From: Ryuthela nishihirai
Taxonomy: Eukaryota; Arthropoda; Arachnida; Araneae; Heptathelidae
Length of the DNA: 64,000 bases
Reading direction: 5' to 3'
Assembly (NCBI GenBank): GCA_038380435.1
Contig: JAWZYU010000028.1
Span: forward strand, 41,413,095 to 41,477,094
A program made the position numbers and the translations under genes. The notes under the pieces were generated by a model. The model ran no database searches. It was not told the DNA's origin and worked only from the letters and a program-made list of their open reading frames with translations. Of this stretch, positions 54,591 through 64,000 are shown piece by piece; the stretch's first letter is position 1, and each line of letters opens with the position of its first letter.

Positions 54591-55480
54591 GTTATAATTC
54601 TGAAAAGCAATGGGAAAATTAGAGAAGATATCCGACGTTCCATTCCTTTTAGCTCTAAAGACGTTTTTTATTTTGCCACTCAAATATAACTTCAGACGAA
54701 GATGCAAAAAAGTCTTACTTTTTAGCGAAATTAACTTCCGATCTTATGCTAATAGAACATCGCAATATCTTTTTTTTTTGATGTCCGTTTTAGTTTGATA
54801 AGAAAAGTCTTCAAACAAATGAAGACTGCGTTCCATTCAGCCTAAGTACCATCGAATCCATCTTCTTTTTCTGAGGCATTCAGTGCCAAAGATGTTCTGG
54901 AGAAATGAAAAGATGGTTGCAGATTTCTCTTTCCTTCCTCGCTCAGCAGACATCTTTCGGGCGGATTTTATTTCATCCTCACAGGAGACAAACATAAATC
55001 TTTCCTTAATTAAGCTGAAGTTAAAAAAAAAAGGATATATTTTCTATTCTCCAGAGAAAGGATACAATGACGCTGACAAATGTTGAGTCAGGCGTCTTCA
55101 ACTGCATTTTTTTAAGGCGATTAACTAGAGCTGAAATTCTTTTCTACTTTTTTTTATCGAAAGAGATTTAAAAAAATGTGTCTAAAAAGATTTAGCTTTT
55201 AGATTTTTGTTTGGAAAAGAATTTTAAGTACTGGGGAAAAAAATGCTAGCATATTCATTGTCTGGCCATTAATTTAGGAATAGAGTTCTGTGTTAAAATT
55301 GAATGAAAATGTCTTGGAAAGTTAAGACACGTGTGATGCATTGTACGTATTTATCACATTCGATCGTAGTTGTGGATAAAAGTTACATAACAGCCTGGCT
55401 TGGATCTAAAAATAATAGAGGGAGGCAGGGGACAAGTGATGGGACGGTAAAAAATAGAAAGGTATTTCTATTTCGATATT
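54591..55480. other. Unique AT-rich stretch, no gene recognised
   Basis: Short plus frames (54610-54798, 54883-55086) are lysine- and phenylalanine-rich and lack domains. No repeat was seen. Confidence 0.45.
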
Positions 55481-55492
55481 CTATTTCAACAG

Positions 55493-56297
55493 GGTTGGGT
55501 TGTTTTACCTCTGAGCGGCACTTTTTTGCACACAATGGGCTAAATGGCCAAGTCACAAGGATTCCGAAGGCTCAGAGAAGGGTGGGGGTTGGGTTGGGTT
55601 GTTTTACCTCTGAGCGGCACTTTTTTGCACACCATGGGCTAAATGGCCAGGTCACATGGACCCCGAAGGCTCAGAGAAGGTTGGGGGAGGGGACCCACTG
55701 GAACAGTGTTGGGAGAGAGATGGTAGCCTCCCGTCAAGGCCATCCAGCGTGCTCTTTAACGTGCACAATGTATGGCTCTCCCGCACAGGGACCACGACTT
55801 AACGTCCCATCCGACGCACGGCGGCCTTTCCAAGCCTATCGGTGTCCCCTACTGACCGTGGGCAGGGCGGGGAATATTGCGGAGATAAATCTCAATGCTG
55901 ACCCAGCTCGGTTGGGTTGTTGGGTTGTTTTACCTCTGAGCGGCACTTTTTTGCACACCATGGGCTAAATGGCCAGGTCACATGGACCCCGAAGGCTCAG
56001 AGAAGGTTGGGGGAGGGGACCCACTGGAACAGTGTTGGGAGACAGATGGTAGCCTCCCGTCAAGGCCATCCAGCGTGCTCTTTAACGTGCACAATGTATG
56101 GCTCTCCCGCACAGGGACCACGGCTTAACGTCCCATCCGACGGACGGCCGCCTTTCCAAGCCCATCGGTGTCCCCTACTGACCGTGGGCAGGGCGGGGAA
56201 TTTTGCGGAGATAAATCTCAACGATTACCCAACTGGGACTCGAACCTGGGAACTGCAGATTACGAGCCTGGCACGCTACCGACTGAGCCCCCTTCCC
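55493..56297 (-). mobile_element. SINE-A trimer flanked by one TSD
   Basis: Three SINE-A segments run in a row: a short 3' part (55493-55587), a longer part (55588-55908) and a full copy (55909-56297). The last two share private variants (ggaacagtgttgggag, gcacaatgtatggc). One TSD brackets the whole (ctatttcaacag 55481-55492, ctatttcaatag 56298-56309). Confidence 0.92.
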
Positions 56298-56309
56298 CTA
56301 TTTCAATAG

Positions 56310-56780
56310 AAACACTGAAGAGAACGCCCACACAAATTTTTAACCTCCCTCACCCCGTTGGCAACCATTACCCTAAGTAGATGTAAGGGGCGAATTTTTC
56401 AAAGAGATAAATGGCCCAAAAACTGAAAAATAAGGAATTTTATGGGAATTCACACAATCATTGCTTAAAAGCGTAAATAAATTTTAGATATAAATATTAT
56501 TATTATAATTTATAATCAATAATTTATTATAGAATATTTTATAATTATAATATTTAATTGATATATATATATAATTAATAGGATATATAAGAATTTGATT
56601 AATATATAATTGATGATTAGCTTGATAGAACAGTTTCTTAACGGCCGTTCAGTGGACCGCTTTCTCCTAACTGATCCTGAAGGACCGCTTTCTCCTAACT
56701 GATCCTGAACATTTGGTGCTCTTGTGATCTCGCCATTTTGCTCACAGGCAACAAAACCAAACCTTCAGCATAAGCAACAA
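56310..56780. other. AT-rich stretch
   Basis: Low-complexity AT sequence at 56470-56620. A 28-bp phrase (gaccgctttctcctaactga, then tcctgaa) is duplicated at about 56656-56710. Confidence 0.6.
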
Positions 56781-56782
56781 AA

Positions 56783-57595
56783 ATCAGAGTTCTATTGTTC
56801 TACCTCTGAGCGGTACTTTTCCGCACACAATGGGCTAAATGGTCAGGTCACTTAACCCCGAGGTAAACCCGAATTAGACCCCGAGGGCTCAGAGAAGGTG
56901 GGATGTGAAGGGATCCGCTGTTGGGTTGTTTTACCTCTGAGTGGCACTTTTTTGCACACCATGGGCTAAATGGCCAGGTCACATGGACCCCGAAGGCTAA
57001 GAGAAGGTTGGGGGAGGGGACCCACTGGAACAACTGTTGGGAGACAGATGGTAGCCTCCCGTCAAGGCCATCCAGCGTGTTCTTTAACGTGCACAGGGTA
57101 TGGCTCTCTCCCATACACGAGGCCACGGCTTAACGTCCCATCCGACGGACGGCGGCCTTTCCAAGCCCATCGGTATCCGCTACTGACCGTGGGCAGGGCG
57201 GGGAATTTTGCGGAGATAAATCTCAACGCTGACCAAACTGGGACTCGAACCTGGGAAATACAGATTATGAGCCTGGCGCGCTACCGACTGAGCTACCCCC
57301 GCCGCGGGGACCCACTGAAAAGCTGTTAGGAGACAGATGGTAGCCTTCCATCAAGGCTATCCAGTATGCTCTTTAAAGTACACAGGTTATGACTCTCTCG
57401 CATACGGAGCCACGGCTTAACGTCCCACCGATGGATGACTGCCTTTCCAAGCCCGTCGCTATCCCCTACTGACCTAGGGCAGGGTGGGGAGCTTTACGGA
57501 GATAAATCTTAAAGCTGGCCAAGATCGGACTCGAACCTGGGAACTGCAGATTACGAGCCTGGCGCGTTACTGACTGACTGACCCCGCCCCCCACA
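56783..57595 (-). mobile_element. Old SINE-A copy split by a younger one
   Basis: The tail side is at 56783-56918 and the rest at 57303-57595 (gggacccactgaaaagctgt through cgggactcgaacctggg-like head). It is diverged. Confidence 0.85.
56920..57302 (-). mobile_element. SINE-A copy nested in older SINE-A
   Basis: Full-length minus copy; head ends gctacccccgccgc. Confidence 0.92.
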
Positions 57596-57668
57596 AAAAA
57601 AAGAGAACCTCAAGAATAGGTAGCCCCAAGACACGAAGTAATCTTCGAATTGTAATATATAATGAGTG

Positions 57669-58056
57669 GGTTGGGTTGTTTTACCTCTGAGCGGCACTTT
57701 TTTGCACACCATGGGCTAAATGGCCAGGTCACATGGACCCCGAAGGATCAGAGAAGGTTGGGGGAGGGGACCCACTGGAACAGCTGTTGGGAGACAGATG
57801 GTAGCCTCCCGTCAAGGCCATCCAGCGTGTTCTTTAACGTGCACAGGGTATGACTCTCCCGCACACGGGGCCACGGCTTAACGTCCCATACGACGGACGG
57901 CGGGCCTTTCCAAGCCCAACGGTGTCCCCTACTAACCGTGGGCAGGGCGTGGAATTTTGCAGAAATAAATCTCAACGCTGACCCAGCTGGGACTCCAACC
58001 TGGGAACTACAGATTACGAGCCTGGCGCGCTACCGACTGAGCCACCCCCGCCCCTA
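57669..58056 (-). mobile_element. SINE-A copy, perfect 11-bp TSD
   Basis: The TSD tataatgagtg lies at 57658-57668 and 58059-58069. Confidence 0.95.
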
Positions 58057-58069
58057 TCTATAATGAGTG

Positions 58070-58664
58070 TTTGCGTGTAGATGAACATCATCAGCATTTG
58101 AAGCTTACAAAGTTTTAGCTAATCTCAACTTCTCAGCAAACACTTAAACTTTATATTATTTTTCTCGCTCACCTCAATGATTACCTTCAATAAATTCGTG
58201 CTCCAGTCGCCGAATCTGCCTCCACAATCTCTATTTAGTGAACTCATTTAATCATGCCGTGATTTTTCATTCCTGGAGCTTCAAATGAACTCTCGAGTGT
58301 CCGATACACCTAAAAGGGCTCATCAGTCGATGTCAGTAAGTGATCTACTTGATTCGTTGGTTTCTTTTTTTGTTGTCGTGTAGTTCGTTTTTTACCTTCT
58401 CGTTCTCTTTTAAAAAAATGTCAGAGTTTGATGTGCAACAAAGTCACAGTTTTTACACTCTGATCAAGAAATCATCATCTGTTTTAAGCATCTGTACTTT
58501 GAAACTCCTTTTGTATCTTGCTTTTGGTATTAGGTCCTTGCAAGATAGAGTCAACAATAATATTAAAAACTTAGGGACGTTTCTTTCCTACTGGTCGAGT
58601 TTCTTAAAAGAGTTAGGGAGTGAGTTTTGGAGGTAAGCCTCTTCACTATAATACTTTAAAGCAC
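58070..58664. other. Unique stretch with weak candidate first exon
   Basis: An ATG near 58285 opens a 17-codon frame that ends at a strong donor consensus (tcagtaagtg, near 58336). Without an identifiable upstream promoter or a downstream exon this is only a possibility. A hydrophobic 98-codon frame follows at 58340-58636 with no domain. Confidence 0.3.
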
Positions 58665-58955
58665 AAACTTAGTGGGTTGGGTTGTTTTATCTCTGAGCGG
58701 CACTTTTTTGCACACAGTGGGCTAAATGGCCAGGTCACATGGACCCCGAAGGCTCGGAAATGGTTGGGAACGGGGACCTACTGGAACAGCTGTTGGGAGA
58801 CAGAGGGTAGCTTCCCGTCAAGGCTATCCAGTGTGTTCTTTAACGTGCACAGGGTGCACACGGGGCCACGACGTAACGTCACGTACGACGGACGGTAGCC
58901 TTTCCAAGCCACCGGTGTTCCCTACTGACCGTGGGCAGGGAGTGTTGCGGAGATA

Positions 58956-60339
58956 CAGTACTGTGCGAATTAGTTGGGACAAGCGAAGGAACGCTAAGTC
59001 CCTTCCGCTGCAGAGTCTAAACTGCTGCAAGTCTAAACTTGTTCGTAACCTTCTGTTGCAAGTCTAAACTTGCAGCAGAGCGATATCTGCAAGTCTAGAA
59101 TTGTCTGTCGTGTTACTCTGCTATTATTTACACTTCCACTTTGGTCGGAATTGATATTTCATAGGCTGAGGACGTGATTATGTAAGTAGTTCACAAATTT
59201 CATTGGAAACTTTTTTATTAAATACATCATGGACATCACGCCTCGTAAACGACCTAAAATAATCACTTTAGGCGAAAACACTTCACTTACTGCTAGGCAG
59301 ACAGCAAAAGCAGTTGGCGTCGGGAAATCCAGCATTTCACGGATCATGAAGCTGCATAAGAAGACAGGGTCCTTGGACACATCCCGTAAAAGTCATTGTG
59401 AAAGGAAATGAAAAACCACCCCTAGAGATGATAGTCTAATTCGAAGAATTAGTATCATAGACCCAAAGAAGACCAGTGGAGTTACATCAAAAGTGGTTAT
59501 ATACATCAAAAGGGAGATTGCGTCTCATGGGGTTAATATAGATGCTTCCACCGTACGTCGTCGCCTTCTGGAGCGGCCGCCGGGCTCGACGCCCTTCCAA
59601 AACGCAGCTTTTGACACCCGCTATGAAGCAAAAAAGGCTATCCTGGGCAAAGAAACATCGAGACTGGACTGTGGAGAATTGGGAAAAAGTGATATTTTCC
59701 GATGAAACCCATTTTGAGGTGCATGGTTATAGGTCAAATTTCGTCCGCCGCTCGCCTGGAGAACCTCTTCGATCCTGCCACATCCAGCAATCCCCCACCC
59801 ACCCACCCAAGGTCATGTTTTGGAAATGTTTCACAGCTTCCGGGCCACAGACGCTTCACCCCATTGAAGGAATGATGGACAACAAAAAGTACATAGGCGT
59901 TCTGGAGGCGAAAATGGACTCAACACTGCTGAAGCTGTTTCCTAACGGCGATGGGGTATTTCAACAGGATCTGGCTCCATGCCACAATTCTACGCTTGCT
60001 AAGAGCTTCTTTACCCAGCAACATTTGAAGGTATTGGAATGGCCAGGAAAATCACCCGATCTAAACCCGATTGAAAATTTGTGGGCCATTATTAAAGCGC
60101 GCATATCTAAGATGGATTGCACGACGAAAACCAAAATGACAGAAAGTGTCATGAAAGTGTGGTACCACGACCCTGAAGTGAAGGAGATGTGTGGAAAGCT
60201 AGTGGCATCAATGGTTGAGAGGGTGAAAGAAGTAATTAAAGCACATTCACTATTAACTACACTATTAAACAAATAAATATTTTAGTTGTGTATTTGTTAC
60301 TGCATTTTCCTATTGTCCCAACTAATTTGCACAATACTG
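58956..60339 (+). mobile_element. Complete Tc1-type transposon, 1384 bp
   Basis: The left TIR starts cagtactgtgcgaattagtt and the right end is the inverse (aactaatttgcacaatactg), with about 28 bp paired. TA duplicates flank it at 58954-58955 and 60340-60341. The transposase lies on the plus strand between the TIRs. A tandem phrase (gcaagtctaaacttg) lies in the 5' region at about 59020-59100. The target was the TA of a SINE-A. Confidence 0.96.
59229..60276 (+). pseudogene. Tc1-type DD34E transposase with one stop and one frameshift
   Basis: The ATG at 59229 starts MDITPRKRPKIITLGEN, followed by a helix-turn-helix region (TARQTAKAVGVGKSSISRIM, residues about 21-40). TGA at 59409-59411 interrupts the frame, which then continues as KTTPRDDSLIRRI with STVRRRLL near 59545-59570, where a frameshift moves to the next frame. 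The catalytic core is intact there: SDETHFEVHG (first Asp), FQQDLAPCHN (second Asp) and SPDLNPIENLW (Glu), with 34 residues between second Asp and Glu. The end LLTTLLNK is followed by TAA at 60274. About 340 residues is the usual family length. The protein would cut and paste DNA at TA sites in the nucleus. As read it is not functional, but only two lesions are seen. Confidence 0.93.
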
Positions 60340-60367
60340 TAGGTCTCAATGCTAAAGAAACTTAGTG

Positions 60368-60956
60368 AAAAGCTGTTTGTTTAAAACTTAAAATGTTTAC
60401 CTTTGTTTAAAGGTTAGAAATCAACGAATCTAGATCTCTTCGTTTCTTAGAAGTTTGGGAAAAGAATTCTTCACTATTCATCAGTTTTTTTTATAAATTT
60501 CTGAAGACTGGCATTGCTGTTGTTAAATATTCGAACTTTCATAACTCATTAACTAGTTAACGAATATTATTGAAAATCAAGATATTGATTTATTTGATTC
60601 AGATCTTTATTTGCAATCACATTTTTCAAAACAACACAACTTATTTTAGAAGTTATCTTATTTTAGAGTTATTAAGCTTCGACTTTAGCTTCCCACTGAC
60701 ATAACACATAGTTTTTCCATAATTTATGGAAACCAGTGTAATATTACTAAAGAGCCATAGAAAAAAAATATTTAATTGAAAACGAAAACATACATTTTTA
60801 AAGCCTAATAAATTGAAAAAAAATACTATAGTTTTAAGAAATCACGAAAATATCTTGAATCAAAATCAAAAATATACGTTTTAAAGAATATTATGAATTG
60901 GAAAAAGCGTTTGATAAAGAAAATTAGAATAAATGAGTCAGATTGATCATCTAGGT
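60368..60956. other. Unique AT-rich stretch
   Basis: No gene or repeat recognised. Confidence 0.5.
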
Positions 60957-60957
60957 C

Positions 60958-61149
60958 AGTGGTCCTCAACCTTTTATTTTTCACATATCCCCGGAAATGT
61001 GTAACTGGCGTACCCCTTGTGTAGATAGATAAAACTATAGTTATAGTATAACAATGGTCACTTTTACTCTATTACTAAATCTAGCGACTTTTGAGCTCTC
61101 ACAACGTACCCCAAAAAATTTTACCGCGTACCCCACGTTGAGAACTCCT
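60958..61149. mobile_element. Decayed hAT-like MITE
   Basis: The left end cagtggtcctcaacctttta resembles a hAT terminus, and the right end (cccacgttgagaactcct) is its degraded inverse. Subterminal taccccxxg strings occur at both ends (gcgtaccccttgtg and gcgtaccccacg). The flanks atctaggt and atctagat suggest an 8-bp TSD with decay. Confidence 0.65.
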
Positions 61150-61287
61150 AATCTAGATGATTTGTTTGATGACCAACAATGTTCTTATGCAATGAGCTAG
61201 CCAGGATTGTTTTAGAGTGAAATTTTGCACTGCGACATAAGAGCTTTTATTGCAATCTGTGCTAGCAATTATATATGACCTAGTATA

Positions 61288-61938
61288 GGCGTTCAAAAAA
61301 GTATCCGAACACTATGGTTGATTACAGAATTCAGAAAAAATATCTGGCAACGATTGTTTTAGAAATCAGTGATCTGGAAACCTTCGTATCACGTGATTAC
61401 AGAATTCAGAAAAAAATATCTGGCAACGATTTTTTTCGAAATTAGTGATCTGTGTGACCCTTCTGTGTGATCCTTCCTTAGAATCTCATTCCTTAGAAAT
61501 CAGTGAAACGTGTGATCCTTCGTATCACACGTGATACGAAGGTTTCCAGATCACTGATTTCTAAAACAATCGTTGCCAGATATTTTTTCTGAATTCTGTA
61601 ATCACGTGATACAAAGGTTTCCAGATCACTGATTTCTAAAACAATCGTTGCCAGATATTTTTTCTGAATTCTGTAATCACGTGATACAAAGGTTTCCAGA
61701 TCACTGATTTCTAAAACAATCGTTGATAGATATTTTTTCTGAATTCTGTAATCACGTGATACGAAGGTTTCCAGATTACTGATTTCTAAAACAATCGTTG
61801 CCAGATATTCTTTCTGAATTCTATAATCACGTGATACGAAGGTTTCCCGATCACTGATTTCTAAAACAATCGTTGCCAGATATTTTTTTCTGAATTCTGT
61901 AATCAACCATAGTGTTCGGATACTTTTTTGAGCGACTG
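61288..61938 (-). mobile_element. Tc1/mariner-like MITE with five 75-bp internal repeats
   Basis: The left end gcgttcaaaaaagtatccga and right end cggatacttttttgagcgac are inverted. Between 61541 and 61915 a 75-bp unit (ggtttccagatcactgattt, then ctaaaacaatcgttgccaga, then atcacgtgatac) recurs five times at exactly 75-bp spacing. It is the same family as 2231-2733. Confidence 0.9.
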
Positions 61939-62056
61939 TACCTTTCGAATCTTTGTTCAAATATAAACGGAACGGCACATTTTGCGAAACAAAATTAACA
62001 AAAGAATTCCGAGCTACTTAAAAAATGTATTTCATTATACATGTTGGCAGACAGAA

Positions 62057-62400
62057 AGTTGGGTTGTTTTACCTCTGAACAGCACTTTGTTTTTGCGCAA
62101 AACGGGCTAAACGATCAGGCCACAAGATCCCCGGGGGAACAAAGAAGGAGACCCACTGGACAGCTGTTAGGGTACAAATGGTAACCTCTGTCAAAGTCAT
62201 CCAACGAGTTTTTTAACGTCTACAAGGTATGGCTCTCCCGCACACGGGACTACGGCTTTTCGCTCCATCCGACGGAAGGCGGCCCTTCGAAGCCCATCGA
62301 TGTTCCTTACTAACCGAGGGCAGGGTGGGGAAGTTTTGCGGAGATAAATCTCGAAGCTGACCCAGGTGGGATTCGAACCTGGAAACTACAGATTACTAGT
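62057..62400 (-). mobile_element. Older SINE-A copy
   Basis: It runs from agttgggttgttttacctct to the head remnant attcgaacctggaaactaca, and is diverged. Confidence 0.88.
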
Positions 62401-62760
62401 CACCCTCTTTCCAAATGACAGAAAGAAGAAGAGAGTGGTGAAAAATAATATAATGGTACAAAAAAAAAAATCCATCACCTTCTTCGGCGTCTCTTGACGG
62501 CAATTTTGACCCCTATTTGACTGTGGAAAAAAAAAATAATCGCCCATTTCGTGACATTTCTGGGACCCGAATTAATCCTAGGCATGGACGTCGGGAACAG
62601 AAAATGGCAACAGTAAATGTTCGGGAACAGAAAATGGCAACAGTAAAAATAACTGACGGCAGACACGAGGGGCTGTTGCTCCCACCCCCCTAGGAATAAC
62701 TGATCAGAAAATCAATTTATATTGCATAACATCAGATGTACCAAACATTAATTTTTTTCC
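62401..62760. other. Unique stretch with a short tandem duplication
   Basis: The phrase gttcgggaacagaaaatggc aacagtaaa is duplicated at about 62591-62647. No gene recognised. Confidence 0.5.
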
Positions 62761-62764
62761 TTAC

Positions 62765-63313
62765 CACCTATGGGCTTGGAAAGATAGCCGTCAGCAGGAT
62801 GAGACATAAAGCCGAGGTCCGTGTGCGTGAGATCCATACTCTGTTCACGTTCCGATGGGCTTGGAAAGGCCGCCGTCCGTCGGATGGGACGTTAAGCCGT
62901 GGCCCCGTGTGCGGGAAGCCATACCCTGTGCGCGTTAAAGAACACGCTGGATGGCCTTGACGGGAGGCTACCATCTGTCTCCCAGCAGCTTTTCCAGTGG
63001 GTCCCATCCCCCAACCTTCTCTGAGCCTTCGGGGTCCATGTGACCTGGCCATTTAGCCCATGGTGTGAAAAAAGTGCCGCTCAGAAGTAAAACAACCCAA
63101 ACCAACTGTTCACGTTAAAGAACACGCTGGATGGCTTTGACGGGAGGCTACCAGCTACCATCTGTCTCCCAACAACTGTCCAGCAGTAGGCTCAGAGAAG
63201 GCTGGGGGAAGGGATTCCCTCCCCCAGCCTTTTCTGAGCCCACGGAGTCTTTGTGGCATGACCATTTAGCCCATGATATGCAAAAAAGTGCCTCTCAAAG
63301 GTAAAACAAACCT
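62765..63313 (+). mobile_element. Old SINE-A copy split by a nested one
   Basis: The start at 62768 (tatgggcttggaaagatagc) and the rest at 63107-63313 (cgttaaagaacacgctggat through aggtaaaacaaacc) belong together. A small inverted segment near 63187-63240 (ggctcagagaaggctggggg and its complement) forms a hairpin. Confidence 0.85.
62851..63104 (+). mobile_element. 5'-truncated SINE-A nested in older SINE-A
   Basis: It begins at cgatgggcttggaaaggcc and ends acaacccaaaccaa. The host sequence ctgttcacgtt is duplicated at 62841-62851 and 63106-63116. The target lies exactly before aaagaacacg of the older SINE. Confidence 0.92.
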
Positions 63314-63877
63314 TTTCACTGTCTCACGTTCAGCATTATATGTATTAGATATTTAAATATACACAACCTACCGTAGTAATTACCACAAGAATTAAACATT
63401 AAGCAAAAATTGCGCATCTCAAAACAAAACAATGATTACTAGAGAACTGTGTAAGAACATTCCATGGAAAACGTTTTTAATTAATTTTAACTTGAGAATA
63501 GGATGCTTTCAAAAAAATGAGTACTTAAATGCAAAATATAATTAATTTTCTGTTGTTACTATTAGCACGAGAGTTTCTTTCTAAAGTCCTTTCTAAGTCT
63601 GGCCCAAAATTATTCTATTGAAATCCTCAAATGAATATAATTACGTGTTTGCAAGTGTTTGCTTCTGGAAAAAAAAAATTCTTCTTCTCTTTTGTCTGTT
63701 TATTAACGATGTTTTACAATTCCTTTCCATCGCTACTCATAAGGCAAACCTCAACTCCTTCAAAAAGCAACCAAATGACGCAAACATTTGCTCGCACATG
63801 TTCTAATTGTAATTTCGATTTCGTTACCAACATATAAACGTATATATTAGAGTAGAAATAATTTATGGCGTATGGAA
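63314..63877. other. AT-rich stretch, no gene recognised
   Basis: Two overlapping 62-68 codon plus frames (63618-63837) have no domain. Confidence 0.45.
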
Positions 63878-64000
63878 GAAAAGTAGCAATTATCGCAGTT
63901 GGAAGAATAATTTTAGCTATTGGAAGATAATTTTTTGAAAAGTAGCAATTATTGCAGTTGGAAGAATACTTTAACTATTGGAAGATAAATTTTTTGAAAA
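63878..64000 (+). repeat. Start of a 59-bp tandem repeat at window end
   Basis: The phrase aagtagcaattatcgcagtt followed by ggaagaataattttagctat recurs after 59 bp. It likely continues past the window. Confidence 0.8.

Larger units (their letters stand above)
58675..60353 (-). mobile_element. 5'-truncated SINE-A split by a Tc1 element
   Basis: The SINE runs from 58675 to about 58955 and ends after the Tc1 insertion with ggtctcaatgct. The TSD aaacttagtg lies at 58665-58674 and 60358-60367, which shows the truncation existed at SINE insertion and the Tc1 came later. Confidence 0.9.

Noticed and set aside
61541..61915. CRISPR-like repeats with 75-bp spacing
   Set aside because: The whole 75-bp unit is repeated, without variable spacers, inside a MITE.
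1..64000. A multi-gene biosynthetic, defence or other novel operon-like system
   Set aside because: I looked on both strands and found only one host exon and transposon genes. The novelty here is in repeat structure, not in a gene system.

Overview
This window is eukaryotic, repeat-dense and intron- or intergenic-like. It has no bacterial-style genes. Its most common component is one tRNA-derived SINE of about 390 bp, here called SINE-A. It occurs in more than 50 full, truncated or nested copies on both strands, many with clear 8-13 bp target-site duplications (TSDs). A second tRNA-derived SINE (SINE-B, about 190 bp), several LINE fragments, Tc1/mariner elements, hAT-type and other short inverted-repeat elements, and six large minisatellite arrays fill most of the rest. 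The mix of tRNA SINEs, Jockey-type LINEs and DD34E Tc1 elements, with an AT-rich background, suggests an arthropod. A chelicerate such as a spider is my best guess, but the sequence alone does not prove it.

Layout: 1-1.0 kb is a 26-bp satellite. 2.2-9.2 kb holds tandem MITEs, a 39-bp array, nested SINEs, and a single well-supported host exon at 5347-5463 that encodes an EGF-like domain. 9.6-16.9 kb holds a LINE ORF2 tail, many SINEs and a decayed Tc1 transposase split by two SINEs. 16.9-18.4 kb is a 43-bp array, followed by a degenerate repeat with nuclear-receptor-like DR1 motifs. 21.1-22.6 kb is a 58-bp higher-order array, followed by a candidate TATA/Inr core promoter near 22.8 kb. 24.5-25.7 kb is a LINE ORF1 remnant broken by a hairpin repeat and a SINE. 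28.3-28.9 kb is a 42-bp array. 29.4 kb holds a hAT-type MITE with a perfect 8-bp TSD. 31.7-35.0 kb is a LINE ORF2 remnant (endonuclease, reverse transcriptase, C-terminus). 37.4-46.7 kb is a complex of 89-bp arrays and a large inverted repeat (arms about 2.1 kb, very similar) whose spacer holds a 5'-truncated Jockey-like LINE. 46.7-58.7 kb is a SINE field. 58.96-60.34 kb is a complete Tc1 element with a nearly intact transposase. 60.4-64 kb is AT-rich with MITEs and more SINEs.

No multi-gene system is visible. The SINEs depend on RNA polymerase III promoters in their tRNA heads and presumably on a LINE partner for reverse transcription; the (AACC)-type tail of the Jockey-like LINE makes that family a candidate partner. 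The many insertions in a known nesting order give a relative chronology of transposition. The EGF exon shows the window probably lies inside or beside a plus-strand gene for a secreted or membrane protein, with its other exons outside or not recognisable here.
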